Below, one piece after another: positions 25,150 through 34,625 of a DNA stretch of 64,000 nt (within the stretch, counting starts at the first letter, position 1; each line of letters opens with the position of its first letter). Origin of the DNA: JAJYKC01 sp035545735 (GTDB lineage: Bacteria > Acidobacteriota > Terriglobia > Bryobacterales > Bryobacteraceae). A program made the translations under genes and the position numbers. Below the pieces are notes generated by a model. The model was not told where the DNA came from. It made no database searches and saw only the letters and a list, made by a program, of their open reading frames with translations. Location of the stretch: positions 1-64,000 of the forward strand of contig DASZXS010000054.1 of NCBI GenBank assembly GCA_035545735.1, in the 5' to 3' direction.

Positions 25150-27102
25150 CTATTCTTTTTCCTTGGCCAGTTCGACGTGAACCTTTGCCGGGGCGCTCAT
25201 TTCCGCGAGCCGGTCCAGATCGGTGAACTTGTAAAGATCCAGGCAGAAGAGTTCGGCGGCTTCCTGGAACGGCACCGGTTTGTCGATCAGATAGCGAAGG
25301 GACGGCATGCCGTCCCGGACAACGACTTCCGAGAAGAGATCGGGCTTCAGCGCGGAGGCGACCAGCGCCGCCACCTGATTCCGTCTTCCGCGCGCCTCCA
25401 CACGGACTCTGGGCGCGCCCGTGCTCTTCAGCCACTCCGCCAATGCAATCAAATGCGCGACCTCGATCCCCAGCGGACGCGCGCCAGTGGTAGTGACCAT
25501 CTGCCCGAAGAGCCAGGAGGATTCATCGCGCCAGGCATCGCCCTGGAAAGGGAGATCCGCCGCAAGTACCTGCTCGCCGCGCGTGATGCGATCCGTTACT
25601 TCGGCGGCGGCCGCGCCTTTGCCGTGATCATCGAGAACAATTGTTGCCGCCGGGTGAGCGGGCACATCGATCGGAATAAGCCAAACAGCATTGGTGGTCA
25701 TCCCGTCGTCAAGCGCAAACCAGTAGGACCTGGTTTCGACGCCGTGGTGTTTGCTCATCGCGATGGTCCAAAGGCGATCCAACTTTGCCGGGTGGTAACG
25801 GACAATTCCACTCAGCTTCTCGCGTTCCGCATCCCGCCCGGCCGCATCGGCGGGGAGGGGCTCTCGTTTAACCCGATCGGCCAGCCTGCGGGCGAGGCCC
25901 ACGATTGTCAGATTATCGGCGGGCAGACCCACCACCAGGTCGTCGTAGCTTTTGATCTCCGATCCGATCCGAGGATCCTCGACGATCGGCGGGAGTTGGA
26001 ATTGCCGGCTGAAGAATTCGTAGGCGGCCTTCCGGTTGTCCAGAAGATAGTTGTGCGTGCCCGGGTCCCGATTCTCGTGCCAGGCAAAATCATCCTGCTT
26101 GCCGTAGAGCGCGAAAAACGGACGGATCGCGTCATAGACGCCGGGCTTCACGATGGCGGCTCGAAAACAGCAGTCGTCCTCGGTGTTGTAGGCAAGCAGC
26201 GTCGGCCGCGGCGCGCGCAGGGCCGCCAGCCACGTATAGTCGCGACCATCGAAAAGGTCCGCGGCAGATTGCTCTACGTCTCCTATATCGCCGAAGTCCT
26301 TCACCTCGACGCGGGGAATGATGGACGAAAACCCGGCGACTGGAACAGATACCTTCACGCGCTCATCGAGCGAGCTGAGGATGATCGTTTGCCACCCCCC
26401 GCCCGACAGCCCGGACATTCCAATGCGCGCGCGGTCGGTGTTCGGATGGTTGTAAAGATAATCCAACCCGCGCCGCATCTCCAGGTAGAACAGACCCAGT
26501 TCGTTGGCCCCTGCCAGGTCAAGATGCGCGCCGTACCAGTGCTCGTTGAACTTCGCGCCCAGCTCGCCGAAAGACAGCCACTCCAGGTTCAACGCCAGAA
26601 TTCCGTTGCGGGCCAGAGTAATGCATCGTTTCTGCTTGTACTCCACGGACTTTCCCGGCGCGCCGACATGCCCGTTCACGTTTAGCACCGCGGGCATCTT
26701 CCCGGTGAGGCTCAGCGGCTCGTACAAAATCGCCGTGGATTGAAACCCCGGAACAACTTCGTAGCGCAATTTGCGCATCCGGTATCCGTCACCCTCGATC
26801 GTGCCGAGGTCCTCGAAATGCGGGCTCGCCTCCACCCATTCCTTGGGCCAGCCGTGATAGACGACGTCCCTCAAAACCCCGGCGCGCACCTTCTCCGCCT
26901 GGGCCGTCCATTCCGCGGCGCTCGCCGGCGCGGGCAGATGAGGCACGCGATTCAGAATGTACTGGCGAAGCTGAAAAAGGGCGACGTCCGGCGGGAGGAC
27001 CGGCTCCGCGAGGATGCCTTTTAAATAGCCCGGCTCAGTCTGCGCAAGAAGGGGCGCACCGGCAAACGCCAGCGCGAGAAGTGTTCGTTTCCATTGCATC
27101 AT
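25150..27102 (-). CDS. secreted alpha/beta-hydrolase, acetyl xylan esterase-like
   Basis: About 650 residues from MMQWKRTLLALAFAGAPLLA (signal peptide). The first half is an alpha/beta-hydrolase of the xylan-esterase/AXE1 type: PAVLNVNGHVGAPGKS, RRGLDYLYNHPNTDRARIGMSGLSGGGWQTI (nucleophile Ser in GLSGG), PTLLAYNTEDDCCF (acid) and DPGTHNYLLDN (His). The second half, from about 400, is a second, degenerate alpha/beta-like region of unknown role. Its ATG lies in TAATG with the stop of the TonB receptor, so receptor and esterase are made together. Likely removes acetyl or feruloyl groups from a polysaccharide bound by that receptor. Confidence 0.86.
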   Translation of the reverse strand: MMQWKRTLLALAFAGAPLLAQTEPGYLKGILAEPVLPPDVALFQLRQYILNRVPHLPAPASAAEWTAQAEKVRAGVLRDVVYHGWPKEWVEASPHFEDLGTIEGDGYRMRKLRYEVVPGFQSTAILYEPLSLTGKMPAVLNVNGHVGAPGKSVEYKQKRCITLARNGILALNLEWLSFGELGAKFNEHWYGAHLDLAGANELGLFYLEMRRGLDYLYNHPNTDRARIGMSGLSGGGWQTIILSSLDERVKVSVPVAGFSSIIPRVEVKDFGDIGDVEQSAADLFDGRDYTWLAALRAPRPTLLAYNTEDDCCFRAAIVKPGVYDAIRPFFALYGKQDDFAWHENRDPGTHNYLLDNRKAAYEFFSRQFQLPPIVEDPRIGSEIKSYDDLVVGLPADNLTIVGLARRLADRVKREPLPADAAGRDAEREKLSGIVRYHPAKLDRLWTIAMSKHHGVETRSYWFALDDGMTTNAVWLIPIDVPAHPAATIVLDDHGKGAAAAEVTDRITRGEQVLAADLPFQGDAWRDESSWLFGQMVTTTGARPLGIEVAHLIALAEWLKSTGAPRVRVEARGRRNQVAALVASALKPDLFSEVVVRDGMPSLRYLIDKPVPFQEAAELFCLDLYKFTDLDRLAEMSAPAKVHVELAKEKE

Positions 27103-30100
27103 TAGAATGCTAAGCGAGCGGCGAGCTGAATGTTGCGGGGTGTGGTCACCGCACCGGTCCATTGGCCGAACAGCGGGCTGCCGACATCAGTAATGAATGC
27201 CTGTCCCTGGCCCCAGGTAGTCCCTTGGGAGAAATAGTGCCAGTTGAAGACATTGAAGAACTCAGCGCGTAATTGAAGGCTGATGCCTTCCGTGATCTTC
27301 GTATTCTTCGCGAGGACAAAGTCGAGCTTCTGAAAGGACGGCTGCCGGATGTTACTGGTACGGGAGCCATTCCCCTGGTCGAAGCTGAACACGCCACCCG
27401 CCGCGCCATTCTGAAATGCCAGCCGGTTGAATAGCGGCCCGCTATCCGGATCGTAACTCCCGGGATCGCTATTAAAGGGCTGGGCCCCGTTCAGGATGGA
27501 AGGAATACACGCCATCCCAAACTGGCTCGGAATATTGCATTGCCCAGACCGGAAAATATAGGGAGTGCCGGACTGCGCGCGGAACACCGTGTTGATTTGC
27601 CAGCCGGAGAAGACACGGCTCATAAACCCGTTGGAACCGCCCAGGAAGCGATGTCCCTGCCCCACGGGAAGCTCATAGACGGTGGTCCAGGCGATCGTTT
27701 GCGGCACGTCCTGCGCATCGAGCGCTTTATTTCGCTGCCTTTGATACGGGGAGATCAACCCGGAATACTGGTCGTAGCTGGCCCCGAATTGCTGGTCGGC
27801 GCCACTGCTGATGAACTTGCTCCACGTATAGGAAACCAGTGTCCATAAACCATGTGACATGCGCTTCTCAAGCTTCACTTGCAAGGAGTGATACGAGGAA
27901 TACCCCCCGTTTTCATTCAGCGCGGTCATGCCGCCGCAGAACTGAGGAAACGGCACCAAAGCCTGCGCGACGGTCGGGGCGCACTGTCCGTTGGTGAGCT
28001 GCTCTACCCAGCCGGTATAGGGTATGGAGACTCCATCGAGCGACGTCTGTCCCGGTTGAAACTGGTCGTAGAGGGCGTTGCCCATGGACAACAGATTCGG
28101 ATTGAGCACGTTCGGCGAGGCGATTCCCGAAATCAGGTGCGTGCCTTTATTACCGACATAAGCTACGTTCACCGCCAGGTCCCTGGCGAACTGCCGCTCC
28201 ACGGTGAGATTCCATTGTTGCGTGTAGGGGAGCTTGCCGTCGTTGAATTCACGGTAAGCGCCCGGATATTTTCCGTTATCGAAGGCCAGGTTATAAAACG
28301 GAGGCGCCTGGTACTGGGCGCCTTGAAAGCCCTTGTCGAACATCGTCGCCGGAGTGATTCCTCCGTTCGTGCTGTTGAGCACGACGCTGGTGTTGAAGCC
28401 GTCGCGTCCTCCGCTCACCCCCGAATTCCAGCCCGGATAGCTCAGCGGCTGGAAAAAGATCCCGTAGCCGCCCCGCAAGACGGTATTGGGCGTCACCGAA
28501 TATGCGAAGCCCACTCTCGGCGCCACTTCCGTCAGATTGGTGGTCTCCGGGTAGGGCTTGCCGAAACTCGCGGGATTCCCGGCGCCCGCAACGTTGCCCG
28601 CGAACACCAGCGACCCGGGCAGATTTCCCGCGCCCGGATTCGGCAAAGACGGATCGATGAACGACCAGTGGTCGTACTTCTCCCGGGTCGGCGTCGAGAT
28701 ATCCCATCGCGCGCCGAGGTTCAGGGTCAGTTTGGGAGTGACTTTCCAACTGTCGTTGATGTATGCCGCAATGTATTTTTGACGAATGTACTGGGTCGCC
28801 AAAGTCGGCACATATAGATTGGCTTGCCCAACGTAGCCGAGCAGGAAACTCGCGAAATCATTTCCGCTGGCGATGCCGCGCAGGCCCGTGTTCAGGGACG
28901 AAAAAGAATAGGAGCCCGATTCATTCCCCTCGTTCCGCTCCTTGTCCTGCAAAGCGCGGAACTCTCCTCCGAAGGAGAGAGTATGCTTGCCTTTCACCCA
29001 CATCAGGCGGTCGTTCAGAAGCCACGCCGGGCGTGTCGTTTCGCCGTCCGCATTGCAGCCCATTCCGGAATAATTCTCGAAGTTGAGCTGCGGGGGAAGC
29101 GTGTTGTTGAGCGCCCCGGGAATCGTGGGCAGCCCGGTCTGGCCCGCGTCGACGCACAGAATCACCGAGAGAATGTCGTTGTATCCAATATTGAACGTGT
29201 TGATCAGATTGGGCCGGAAGGTGTGATCCCAGTTCCCCCGGTTGGCGTAGTCGTAGTTGGGAGACCGGTAGCCCTCGGACGCGATCTGTTCCGGGAACAC
29301 GTGCTGGTTGTTGCCGAAGGAGCCGAAATAGTGAATCGTAGCCGTGAAATGGTCCACATCGCGCCAGTACATATCGCCGCGGATGTCGAGTACGGTGCTA
29401 TCCGCGTTCACTGTGCTGCTCACGGGAGTGGGAGGCGTGTAGTTTGCGATTACTCCCGGAAGGTTCGGCTGCGGCAAATACTTCAACCACGCGGATGCCG
29501 CACTGTTAACAAGGCGTGGATCGGACGAGCAAATCACGTTCGGATGATGGCCGTCGCAGCCCATGAATTGATCGCGCAATACGGGAAGGTTGTTGGCGCC
29601 GGTCGGCAGGTTCGGATTGTAGTTGGGGTTATTTCGCGTCGTCTCCGGATCGTAAATCGGCGCCGGCCAGTCACTGAAGTCTCCATTGCGTTCCTGGGCG
29701 GTAGGAACGGTGTAATGAGGCGAGCTGGTCGACCCACGCAGCCGGAAGCCTTCATAGTTCACGAAGAAGTAGCTCTTCTTGCGGCCCGAGGAAAAGATGG
29801 GCAGAGGAATTGGCCCTCCAATCGCGCCGCCGAAATCGTTCTCGATATCCTTAGGCCGCTGGTCGACGCCGAACGGACGGGCATTGAGCGCCGAGTTGTG
29901 TGTCAGGTAGTAGAGCGCTCCGTGAAACTGATTCGTCCCGGACTTGGTCACCGCGGTCATCACGGAACTGGACGTGTACCCATATTGGGCGTCGTAGTTG
30001 GACGTCAGCAGGGTAATCTCCTGGATGGATTCCGGCGATAACGGATGCCCGGTGACCGCCAGCTCGATACCGTTCTGCCCCAGGGAGCCATCCACAATCG

Positions 30101-30695
30101 ACACCCCGTCGAGAAGAGCCTCGTCTGTCTCGTTCGTGCCGCCATTGATGCGGGTATTGAAGTTCAGCTTGTCTTCATCGCCGCCCGTGGTCACACCGGG
30201 CAGGAGCCGGGCAAACGCCACGGCGCTTCGCGTATGGCCGCCGAGAATGAGAGGGAGTTGTTCCAGCGTGCCAGGCTGTATGGTTCCCTTCTGGACGCCG
30301 GATTCAAAGTTGAGCGGAGAGGCGTCGGCGACCACCTGAACCGTGTCCGTAGTGGCGCCAATTTCCAGAGCAACGTCGATACGAACCTGTTGATCAAGGT
30401 TGACCGTAATGCCCCGCTGGACGTAGTCGCGAAATCCTTTCGCGCTGATGGAAAGCTCATACACTCCCGCGACGAGGTTGGGAAAGGTGTAGTAGCCGTC
30501 CGCCCCGGTCGACGCTTTCGACACGGCGGAAGTGGCAAGGGCGCGGAGACCCATATCGGCCGCGGGGACGGCCGCGCCGCTGGGATCGTGAACGATGCCG
30601 GTGATGAGCGCGCGCGTGCCTTGAGCCCAACCGGAAAAACACAAAGTCAGGCCGACCGCACAAAGAAGAAGTACCCTGCTGAACCTTTGGCTCAT
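27102..30695 (-). CDS. Oar-type TonB-dependent outer-membrane receptor
   Basis: About 1197 residues from the ATG at 30695, which has a perfect Shine-Dalgarno (AGGAGG, 5 bp spacing). Signal peptide, then a carboxypeptidase-regulatory-like domain (ITGIVHDPSGAAVPAADM...FPNLVAGVYELSISAKGF), a plug region (INGGTNETDEALLDGVSIVDGS, QEITLLTSNYDAQYG) and a long beta-barrel ending in aromatic LAARLAF, as required for BAM insertion. Acidobacteria have many such receptors, thought to take up oligosaccharides. The downstream esterase is translationally coupled. The upstream 140 bp hold repeated CGATTCAT and the palindrome GTTCATGAAC. Confidence 0.95.
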   Translation of the reverse strand: MSQRFSRVLLLCAVGLTLCFSGWAQGTRALITGIVHDPSGAAVPAADMGLRALATSAVSKASTGADGYYTFPNLVAGVYELSISAKGFRDYVQRGITVNLDQQVRIDVALEIGATTDTVQVVADASPLNFESGVQKGTIQPGTLEQLPLILGGHTRSAVAFARLLPGVTTGGDEDKLNFNTRINGGTNETDEALLDGVSIVDGSLGQNGIELAVTGHPLSPESIQEITLLTSNYDAQYGYTSSSVMTAVTKSGTNQFHGALYYLTHNSALNARPFGVDQRPKDIENDFGGAIGGPIPLPIFSSGRKKSYFFVNYEGFRLRGSTSSPHYTVPTAQERNGDFSDWPAPIYDPETTRNNPNYNPNLPTGANNLPVLRDQFMGCDGHHPNVICSSDPRLVNSAASAWLKYLPQPNLPGVIANYTPPTPVSSTVNADSTVLDIRGDMYWRDVDHFTATIHYFGSFGNNQHVFPEQIASEGYRSPNYDYANRGNWDHTFRPNLINTFNIGYNDILSVILCVDAGQTGLPTIPGALNNTLPPQLNFENYSGMGCNADGETTRPAWLLNDRLMWVKGKHTLSFGGEFRALQDKERNEGNESGSYSFSSLNTGLRGIASGNDFASFLLGYVGQANLYVPTLATQYIRQKYIAAYINDSWKVTPKLTLNLGARWDISTPTREKYDHWSFIDPSLPNPGAGNLPGSLVFAGNVAGAGNPASFGKPYPETTNLTEVAPRVGFAYSVTPNTVLRGGYGIFFQPLSYPGWNSGVSGGRDGFNTSVVLNSTNGGITPATMFDKGFQGAQYQAPPFYNLAFDNGKYPGAYREFNDGKLPYTQQWNLTVERQFARDLAVNVAYVGNKGTHLISGIASPNVLNPNLLSMGNALYDQFQPGQTSLDGVSIPYTGWVEQLTNGQCAPTVAQALVPFPQFCGGMTALNENGGYSSYHSLQVKLEKRMSHGLWTLVSYTWSKFISSGADQQFGASYDQYSGLISPYQRQRNKALDAQDVPQTIAWTTVYELPVGQGHRFLGGSNGFMSRVFSGWQINTVFRAQSGTPYIFRSGQCNIPSQFGMACIPSILNGAQPFNSDPGSYDPDSGPLFNRLAFQNGAAGGVFSFDQGNGSRTSNIRQPSFQKLDFVLAKNTKITEGISLQLRAEFFNVFNWHYFSQGTTWGQGQAFITDVGSPLFGQWTGAVTTPRNIQLAARLAF

Positions 30696-30763
30696 GAAGC
30701 CTCCTGTCGGTGTTGAGGATAATTGCGCCACGGAAACGGTAGGCTTGTCAAGAGTTATTTAGT

Positions 30764-30794
30764 CGATTCATGCTATGTTCATGAACCGATTCAT
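30764..30794. promoter_or_regulatory. putative operator cluster upstream of the TonB receptor
   Basis: Two direct copies of CGATTCAT (30764-30771 and 30787-30794, 23 bp apart) flank the perfect palindrome GTTCATGAAC (30777-30786). They lie about 70-100 bp before the receptor start and just past the stop of the convergent-facing TPR gene. A TTGACA lies at 30746-30751 on the minus strand but no well-spaced -10 was found. Confidence 0.32.
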
Positions 30795-30835
30795 ATTACT
30801 GTTTCACCGCGGCGCGCCAGTGAACTGTTGGATTT

Positions 30836-32395
30836 TCAATAGGGGCGTATATCCAGCGAGCGAAGCAGCAGTTTCTCTCGCTCCTCGCCCGCCTTTTGTA
30901 GCTCCGCAACCCGCCGGGCCTGGTCCTCCGCGCGGCCATCCCTGGTGCGGCGGTAGAGGAGCAGCAAATGCAGGTTCGCGCGGTAGTTGTCCGGCGCATC
31001 ACGCAGCACTCTGGCAAGAGTTTTTGCGGCGAGATCGTATTCGGCGCGCCGAATCTGCACCAGGGAGAGTTCTACCGCTGCATCCGGGGAGGAAGCATTC
31101 ACCGCGGAGGATTGCTGCAGAAACCTTTCCGCTTCCAGAAGATTATCGTCCTGCAGCGCGAGCCTTCCGAGGTAGAGAAGCGCGCCCGCTTTGGTCTCGG
31201 GACGTCCCAGGCAGAATTGAAGTTCGCGGCGCGCGTCATCCGCCCGGTGCGCGTCAAAAAAGGCAACCGCAAGAGCGAACCGGCCTCTGGGATCGTCTGG
31301 CCTGGCGGTTTGGAACTGTTGAAAATGCGGGATAGCCGCGTCGGGGTCGTTTTGCTGCAGCAGCACGGACCCCAGCGCATAGTGATAATACGGATTTTTC
31401 GGGTCCAAACGGAGCGCGCTTCGAAAGGACTCCGCGGCTTCCGGGGGGAGCTTTAACTCGATGCAGACGAGACCGAAGAGAAAGTGAGTCGAGGCGTTCC
31501 CTGGCTCAAGGTCCCGAACATGCGCCAGATACCCGAGCGCCCCGGTCAGATCGCCGGACCGGTAGGCTAATTTGGCTAGCTGGCTCAATAATGCGACGGG
31601 AGGCGGGCCGTTGACCGGGAGCGCCTGGGTGAGCGCGGCGCGGGCATCCGTCAGGCGACCGGTTTTCTCATAGAGCGCTGCGAGCTCGCTCAAGCTCGCG
31701 GGCGACGCGGAGTTCCGCTTTCGCAATGCCTCCAATAGACGTACCGCCAAAGCCTCCTGGTGATGCTCCGTCAAAAGAGGAACAAGGGGAAGGACATCCG
31801 GCTCGGCGAGGTCGGCTGCCCGCTCCAGTTTATTCCCACATGTTTCGGCCCTCGCCCGCTGGTCCAAGGCAGAGAGACTTCCGCAGCGCAAGGACAACGC
31901 CGCGGCCCGCTCCTGCGCCGTGCCGGGTAGCCGGTCCAGGAATTGAAGCGATTCGCTAAACCGCTTCAGGCGAAACAAGACGGATGCGGTCTGGTAAATC
32001 GCCTCGGTGTCCGCGGGGGATACTTCCAACAGCCGCCGGTACACATCGAACGCTTTCTCAAGCGCGGCGGGGGACTCAGCAGCGCGCTGCTGGTAGAGTC
32101 TCCCCAGGTTCCGATAGGCACCGGCGAAGCGGGGGGCGATTGCGACGGCGCGAAGAAAACCGGCCTCCGCCCTCTCAAAATCTCCACCTTTCGCATCCAC
32201 GACCCCAAGAAAGTTATACACTCGGGCATCGCCGGGAAGGACTCGGAGCGCCTCCTCTATTTCACGGCGCGCGACAGCTAAATCGTCCCGCTGAATGGCT
32301 TCCTGGATGCGGACCAAACGGGCCTCGCCGTCTTCCACCCCCGCGGTAACGGACGGCGCAAGGGCCTGCGCGCAAGCAACAGCGAGGACGGCCAT
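30836..32395 (-). CDS. secreted TPR-repeat protein
   Basis: 519 residues if started at the ATG at 32395; an ATG at 32419 adds 8 residues. A signal peptide (MAVLAVACAQALAPSVTAG) is followed by about 12 tetratricopeptide repeats from residue 40 to the end, for example VYNFLGVVDAKGGDFERAEAGFLRAVAIAP and YHYALGSVLLQQNDPDAAIPHFQQF. TPR scaffolds of this kind mediate protein contacts in the periplasm. No enzyme domain. It is transcribed away from the second TPR gene, from a shared 66-90 bp intergenic region. Confidence 0.88.
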   Translation of the reverse strand: MAVLAVACAQALAPSVTAGVEDGEARLVRIQEAIQRDDLAVARREIEEALRVLPGDARVYNFLGVVDAKGGDFERAEAGFLRAVAIAPRFAGAYRNLGRLYQQRAAESPAALEKAFDVYRRLLEVSPADTEAIYQTASVLFRLKRFSESLQFLDRLPGTAQERAAALSLRCGSLSALDQRARAETCGNKLERAADLAEPDVLPLVPLLTEHHQEALAVRLLEALRKRNSASPASLSELAALYEKTGRLTDARAALTQALPVNGPPPVALLSQLAKLAYRSGDLTGALGYLAHVRDLEPGNASTHFLFGLVCIELKLPPEAAESFRSALRLDPKNPYYHYALGSVLLQQNDPDAAIPHFQQFQTARPDDPRGRFALAVAFFDAHRADDARRELQFCLGRPETKAGALLYLGRLALQDDNLLEAERFLQQSSAVNASSPDAAVELSLVQIRRAEYDLAAKTLARVLRDAPDNYRANLHLLLLYRRTRDGRAEDQARRVAELQKAGEEREKLLLRSLDIRPY

Positions 32396-32447
32396 CCGCA
32401 GCGAAATCGGGAAAGGCAACCGGGAAAATTATAACCTGCCTTCCAGC

Positions 32448-32476
32448 TTGACTCAAGGTTATTCCGCCGTTAGATT
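32448..32476 (+). promoter_or_regulatory. sigma-70-like promoter for the TPR gene at 32486
   Basis: TTGACT (32448-32453), a 17-bp spacer and TAGATT (32471-32476). Transcription would start near 32483, only a few bases before the TTG at 32486 and about 40 before the GTG at 32522, so the message may be leaderless or use the later start. Confidence 0.4.
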
Positions 32477-32485
32477 GGTGCCAGA

Positions 32486-33493
32486 TTGGGCCGTCTACAA
32501 ACGATTCGCGGATGCCCGGCGGTGCGCGCCAGCGTATTCTCAGGGCTGCTGTTGGCGGCCGTCCACGCACAACCGGTGCCCGAATCGCCAGCCCCGGGCG
32601 ATGTGCCGGAAAGCCGGCTCGCGGTCACCGAGCTGGCGCCGGCTCAGCGAGCCAGCCTGCGCGATGCACTCCGGAAACACGACTACGTTCTGGCGGAAAA
32701 CATGCTGGCCGAGGCCGCCGCTCTGCACGCGAAATCGCAGGCGTTGCTGCTGCTGCTGGGTGATGTGCTTTTTCTCGACGGCAAACAGTTGAACTCAATT
32801 CTGGTTCTAAAAAAAGCGGAGCTGCTCGGTCCCCTCGACGAGCGCAGCCGCTATTTACTGGCGCTGGGCTACGTTTCGATTGGACACCGGAATCTTGCCA
32901 TCCCGGAGTTTGAGAAGCTGGCCGCATCCCACCCCTCCGCGGCGCAATACCCCTACTGGCTGGCCAGGCTCATGTACCGGAAGACCGATTTCAACCAGGC
33001 GCTTCTCTACGCCAAAAAGGCCGTCCAGCTCGATCCCTCCTTCGCGAAAGCCTACGATCAGCTTGGCCTTTGCTATGGCGGCCTTGGAATGGATACAGAA
33101 GCGATCCAGAGCTACAGGACCGCCATTCAATTGAGCGAGCAACAGGCTTTGCGTTGGCCGTGGCCGGCGCTGAACCTGGGCACGCTTTACCTGCGTCTGA
33201 ACCGGCTTCCGGAGGCCGAGGAGGCGCTGTCGCAATCCCTCATTCTTACCCCGAACTTTCCACCCGCCCACTTTCGCCTCGGTCAAGTATTCGAAAAGAA
33301 AGGCGATTTGGAGCGCGCCGTTCGAGAGCTTCAGAAATCGGTGGAACTCGATCCGACCTACCCCGACCCGCATTATGCGCTGGCGCGCATCTACCGGAGG
33401 CGGAAGGACAACGAGGCCGCCGATCGGGAGTTGAAGACATTTGTCGAATTGCGCGGCGCGGACACCCGCAAGGGCACTATCCGCCCGGATTGA
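32486..33493 (+). CDS. TPR-repeat protein, exported
   Basis: 335 residues from a TTG; the GTG at 32522 would begin closer to the signal peptide (SVFSGLLLAAVHAQ). About six TPR units cover residues 90-320 (SRYLLALGYVSIGHRNLAIPEFEKL, AKAYDQLGLCYGGLGMDTEAIQSY, PHYALARIYRRRKDNEAADRELK). It lies head-to-head with another TPR gene and directly before the lacI-type regulator (51 bp gap). The role is unknown; TPR proteins of this arrangement often accompany Oar-type receptors in Acidobacteria. Confidence 0.85.
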   Translation: MGRLQTIRGCPAVRASVFSGLLLAAVHAQPVPESPAPGDVPESRLAVTELAPAQRASLRDALRKHDYVLAENMLAEAAALHAKSQALLLLLGDVLFLDGKQLNSILVLKKAELLGPLDERSRYLLALGYVSIGHRNLAIPEFEKLAASHPSAAQYPYWLARLMYRKTDFNQALLYAKKAVQLDPSFAKAYDQLGLCYGGLGMDTEAIQSYRTAIQLSEQQALRWPWPALNLGTLYLRLNRLPEAEEALSQSLILTPNFPPAHFRLGQVFEKKGDLERAVRELQKSVELDPTYPDPHYALARIYRRRKDNEAADRELKTFVELRGADTRKGTIRPD

Positions 33494-33544
33494 CACAAAC
33501 TTCAATTGACTGCGGCCCGGCACATGGCGCAACATGGAGCTTTG

Positions 33545-34615
33545 ATGAAACGGTTCACCAAAACTAAGCCCGGCAGCTCCCCGCGCAAGCCTCCGGTGAC
33601 GATCAAGGATGTGGCGCGAAAAGCGGGTGTGTCCGTCGGGACCGTATCGAGGGTTGTGAATAACCGTCCGGACGTCAACGAAGAGCTTCGCGCCCTGGTC
33701 GTCCGCACCGCCGAAGAACTGAATTACCGCCCCAATGCGAGAGCACGGAGCCTGGCTCGCAACAATTCGGCTCTACTCTCCTTCATTCTCAGCAATCGCG
33801 ACTTCCTCCATCCCCTGCACTCCCATATTCTTCAGGGCGTGCAGGAGTATTGCGAGAAAGAGGGATATTTCGTGATGTATACCCGGTTTCAGTACACCTC
33901 GGGGCTGAAGCCCGGCGAAATAACTTTGCCGCCGGTCCTCAAGATTCATGGAATGACGGACTGCGTCATTCTGGCCGGCGTGAATTACGAAAACTTCACG
34001 CGGGCGCTGGAGGGCCGGGACATTCCGTATGTTCTGCTCGCGAACAACTTCGTGAGCGCCAAGCCGCGGCCGCCGCGCGATCAGGTTCGCTTCAACGACG
34101 AGGAAGGAGCGGCCGAAGCGACGCGTTATCTGGTCCAGCTCGGCCACAAGCATATCTGGTACATCGGAGATACCTCACTTCCCTGGTATCGCGTGCGCCA
34201 CGATGCGTATGTTCGGGAAATAGAGAAAGCCAACCTGAAGCCGCGCGCCCAGATTCTCTCCCTGTCCGACGACAGGTTCATGAACGGGCTGAAGAGCGTG
34301 CAAACGCTGCTGGATCAAAAAGTTCCTCTTACGGCGATTTTTGCAGGCACCGATGACGTGGCCTTCGGCGCGTGGGAGGCGCTCCGCCGGCGGGGACTCG
34401 ACGTGCCGCGCGATGTCAGCCTCATTGGGTTCGACGACCAGCAGGGGTCGCTGCGCGTACCATCGCTGACGAGCGTAAGGGTGGATACCGCCGAGGTGGG
34501 CCGCCAGTTGGCCAAAATGGCAATCGCCAAAGTGTCCGCGCCGGAGAGAACGATGCCTGAGGTGCTGCTGGCTACGAAATTGATGAAACGGGAGACCTGC
34601 CGGCCCGTGCTGTAA
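33545..34615 (+). CDS. LacI-family transcriptional regulator
   Basis: 356 residues from the ATG at 33545 (GGAG 6 bp upstream); an upstream in-frame start at 33506 is less likely. Helix-turn-helix and hinge: VTIKDVARKAGVSVGTVSRVVNNRPDVNEELRALV...LNYRPNARARSLA. The periplasmic-binding-like effector domain follows, with VPLTAIFAGTDDVAFGAWEALRRRGLDVPRDVSLIGFDD. It leads an operon with a cupin (10 bp later) and an enolase-superfamily dehydratase, so it probably senses the sugar acid they process and may also control the nearby receptor and glycosidases. Confidence 0.95.
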   Translation: MKRFTKTKPGSSPRKPPVTIKDVARKAGVSVGTVSRVVNNRPDVNEELRALVVRTAEELNYRPNARARSLARNNSALLSFILSNRDFLHPLHSHILQGVQEYCEKEGYFVMYTRFQYTSGLKPGEITLPPVLKIHGMTDCVILAGVNYENFTRALEGRDIPYVLLANNFVSAKPRPPRDQVRFNDEEGAAEATRYLVQLGHKHIWYIGDTSLPWYRVRHDAYVREIEKANLKPRAQILSLSDDRFMNGLKSVQTLLDQKVPLTAIFAGTDDVAFGAWEALRRRGLDVPRDVSLIGFDDQQGSLRVPSLTSVRVDTAEVGRQLAKMAIAKVSAPERTMPEVLLATKLMKRETCRPVL

Positions 34616-34625
34616 GGGAGGACGC

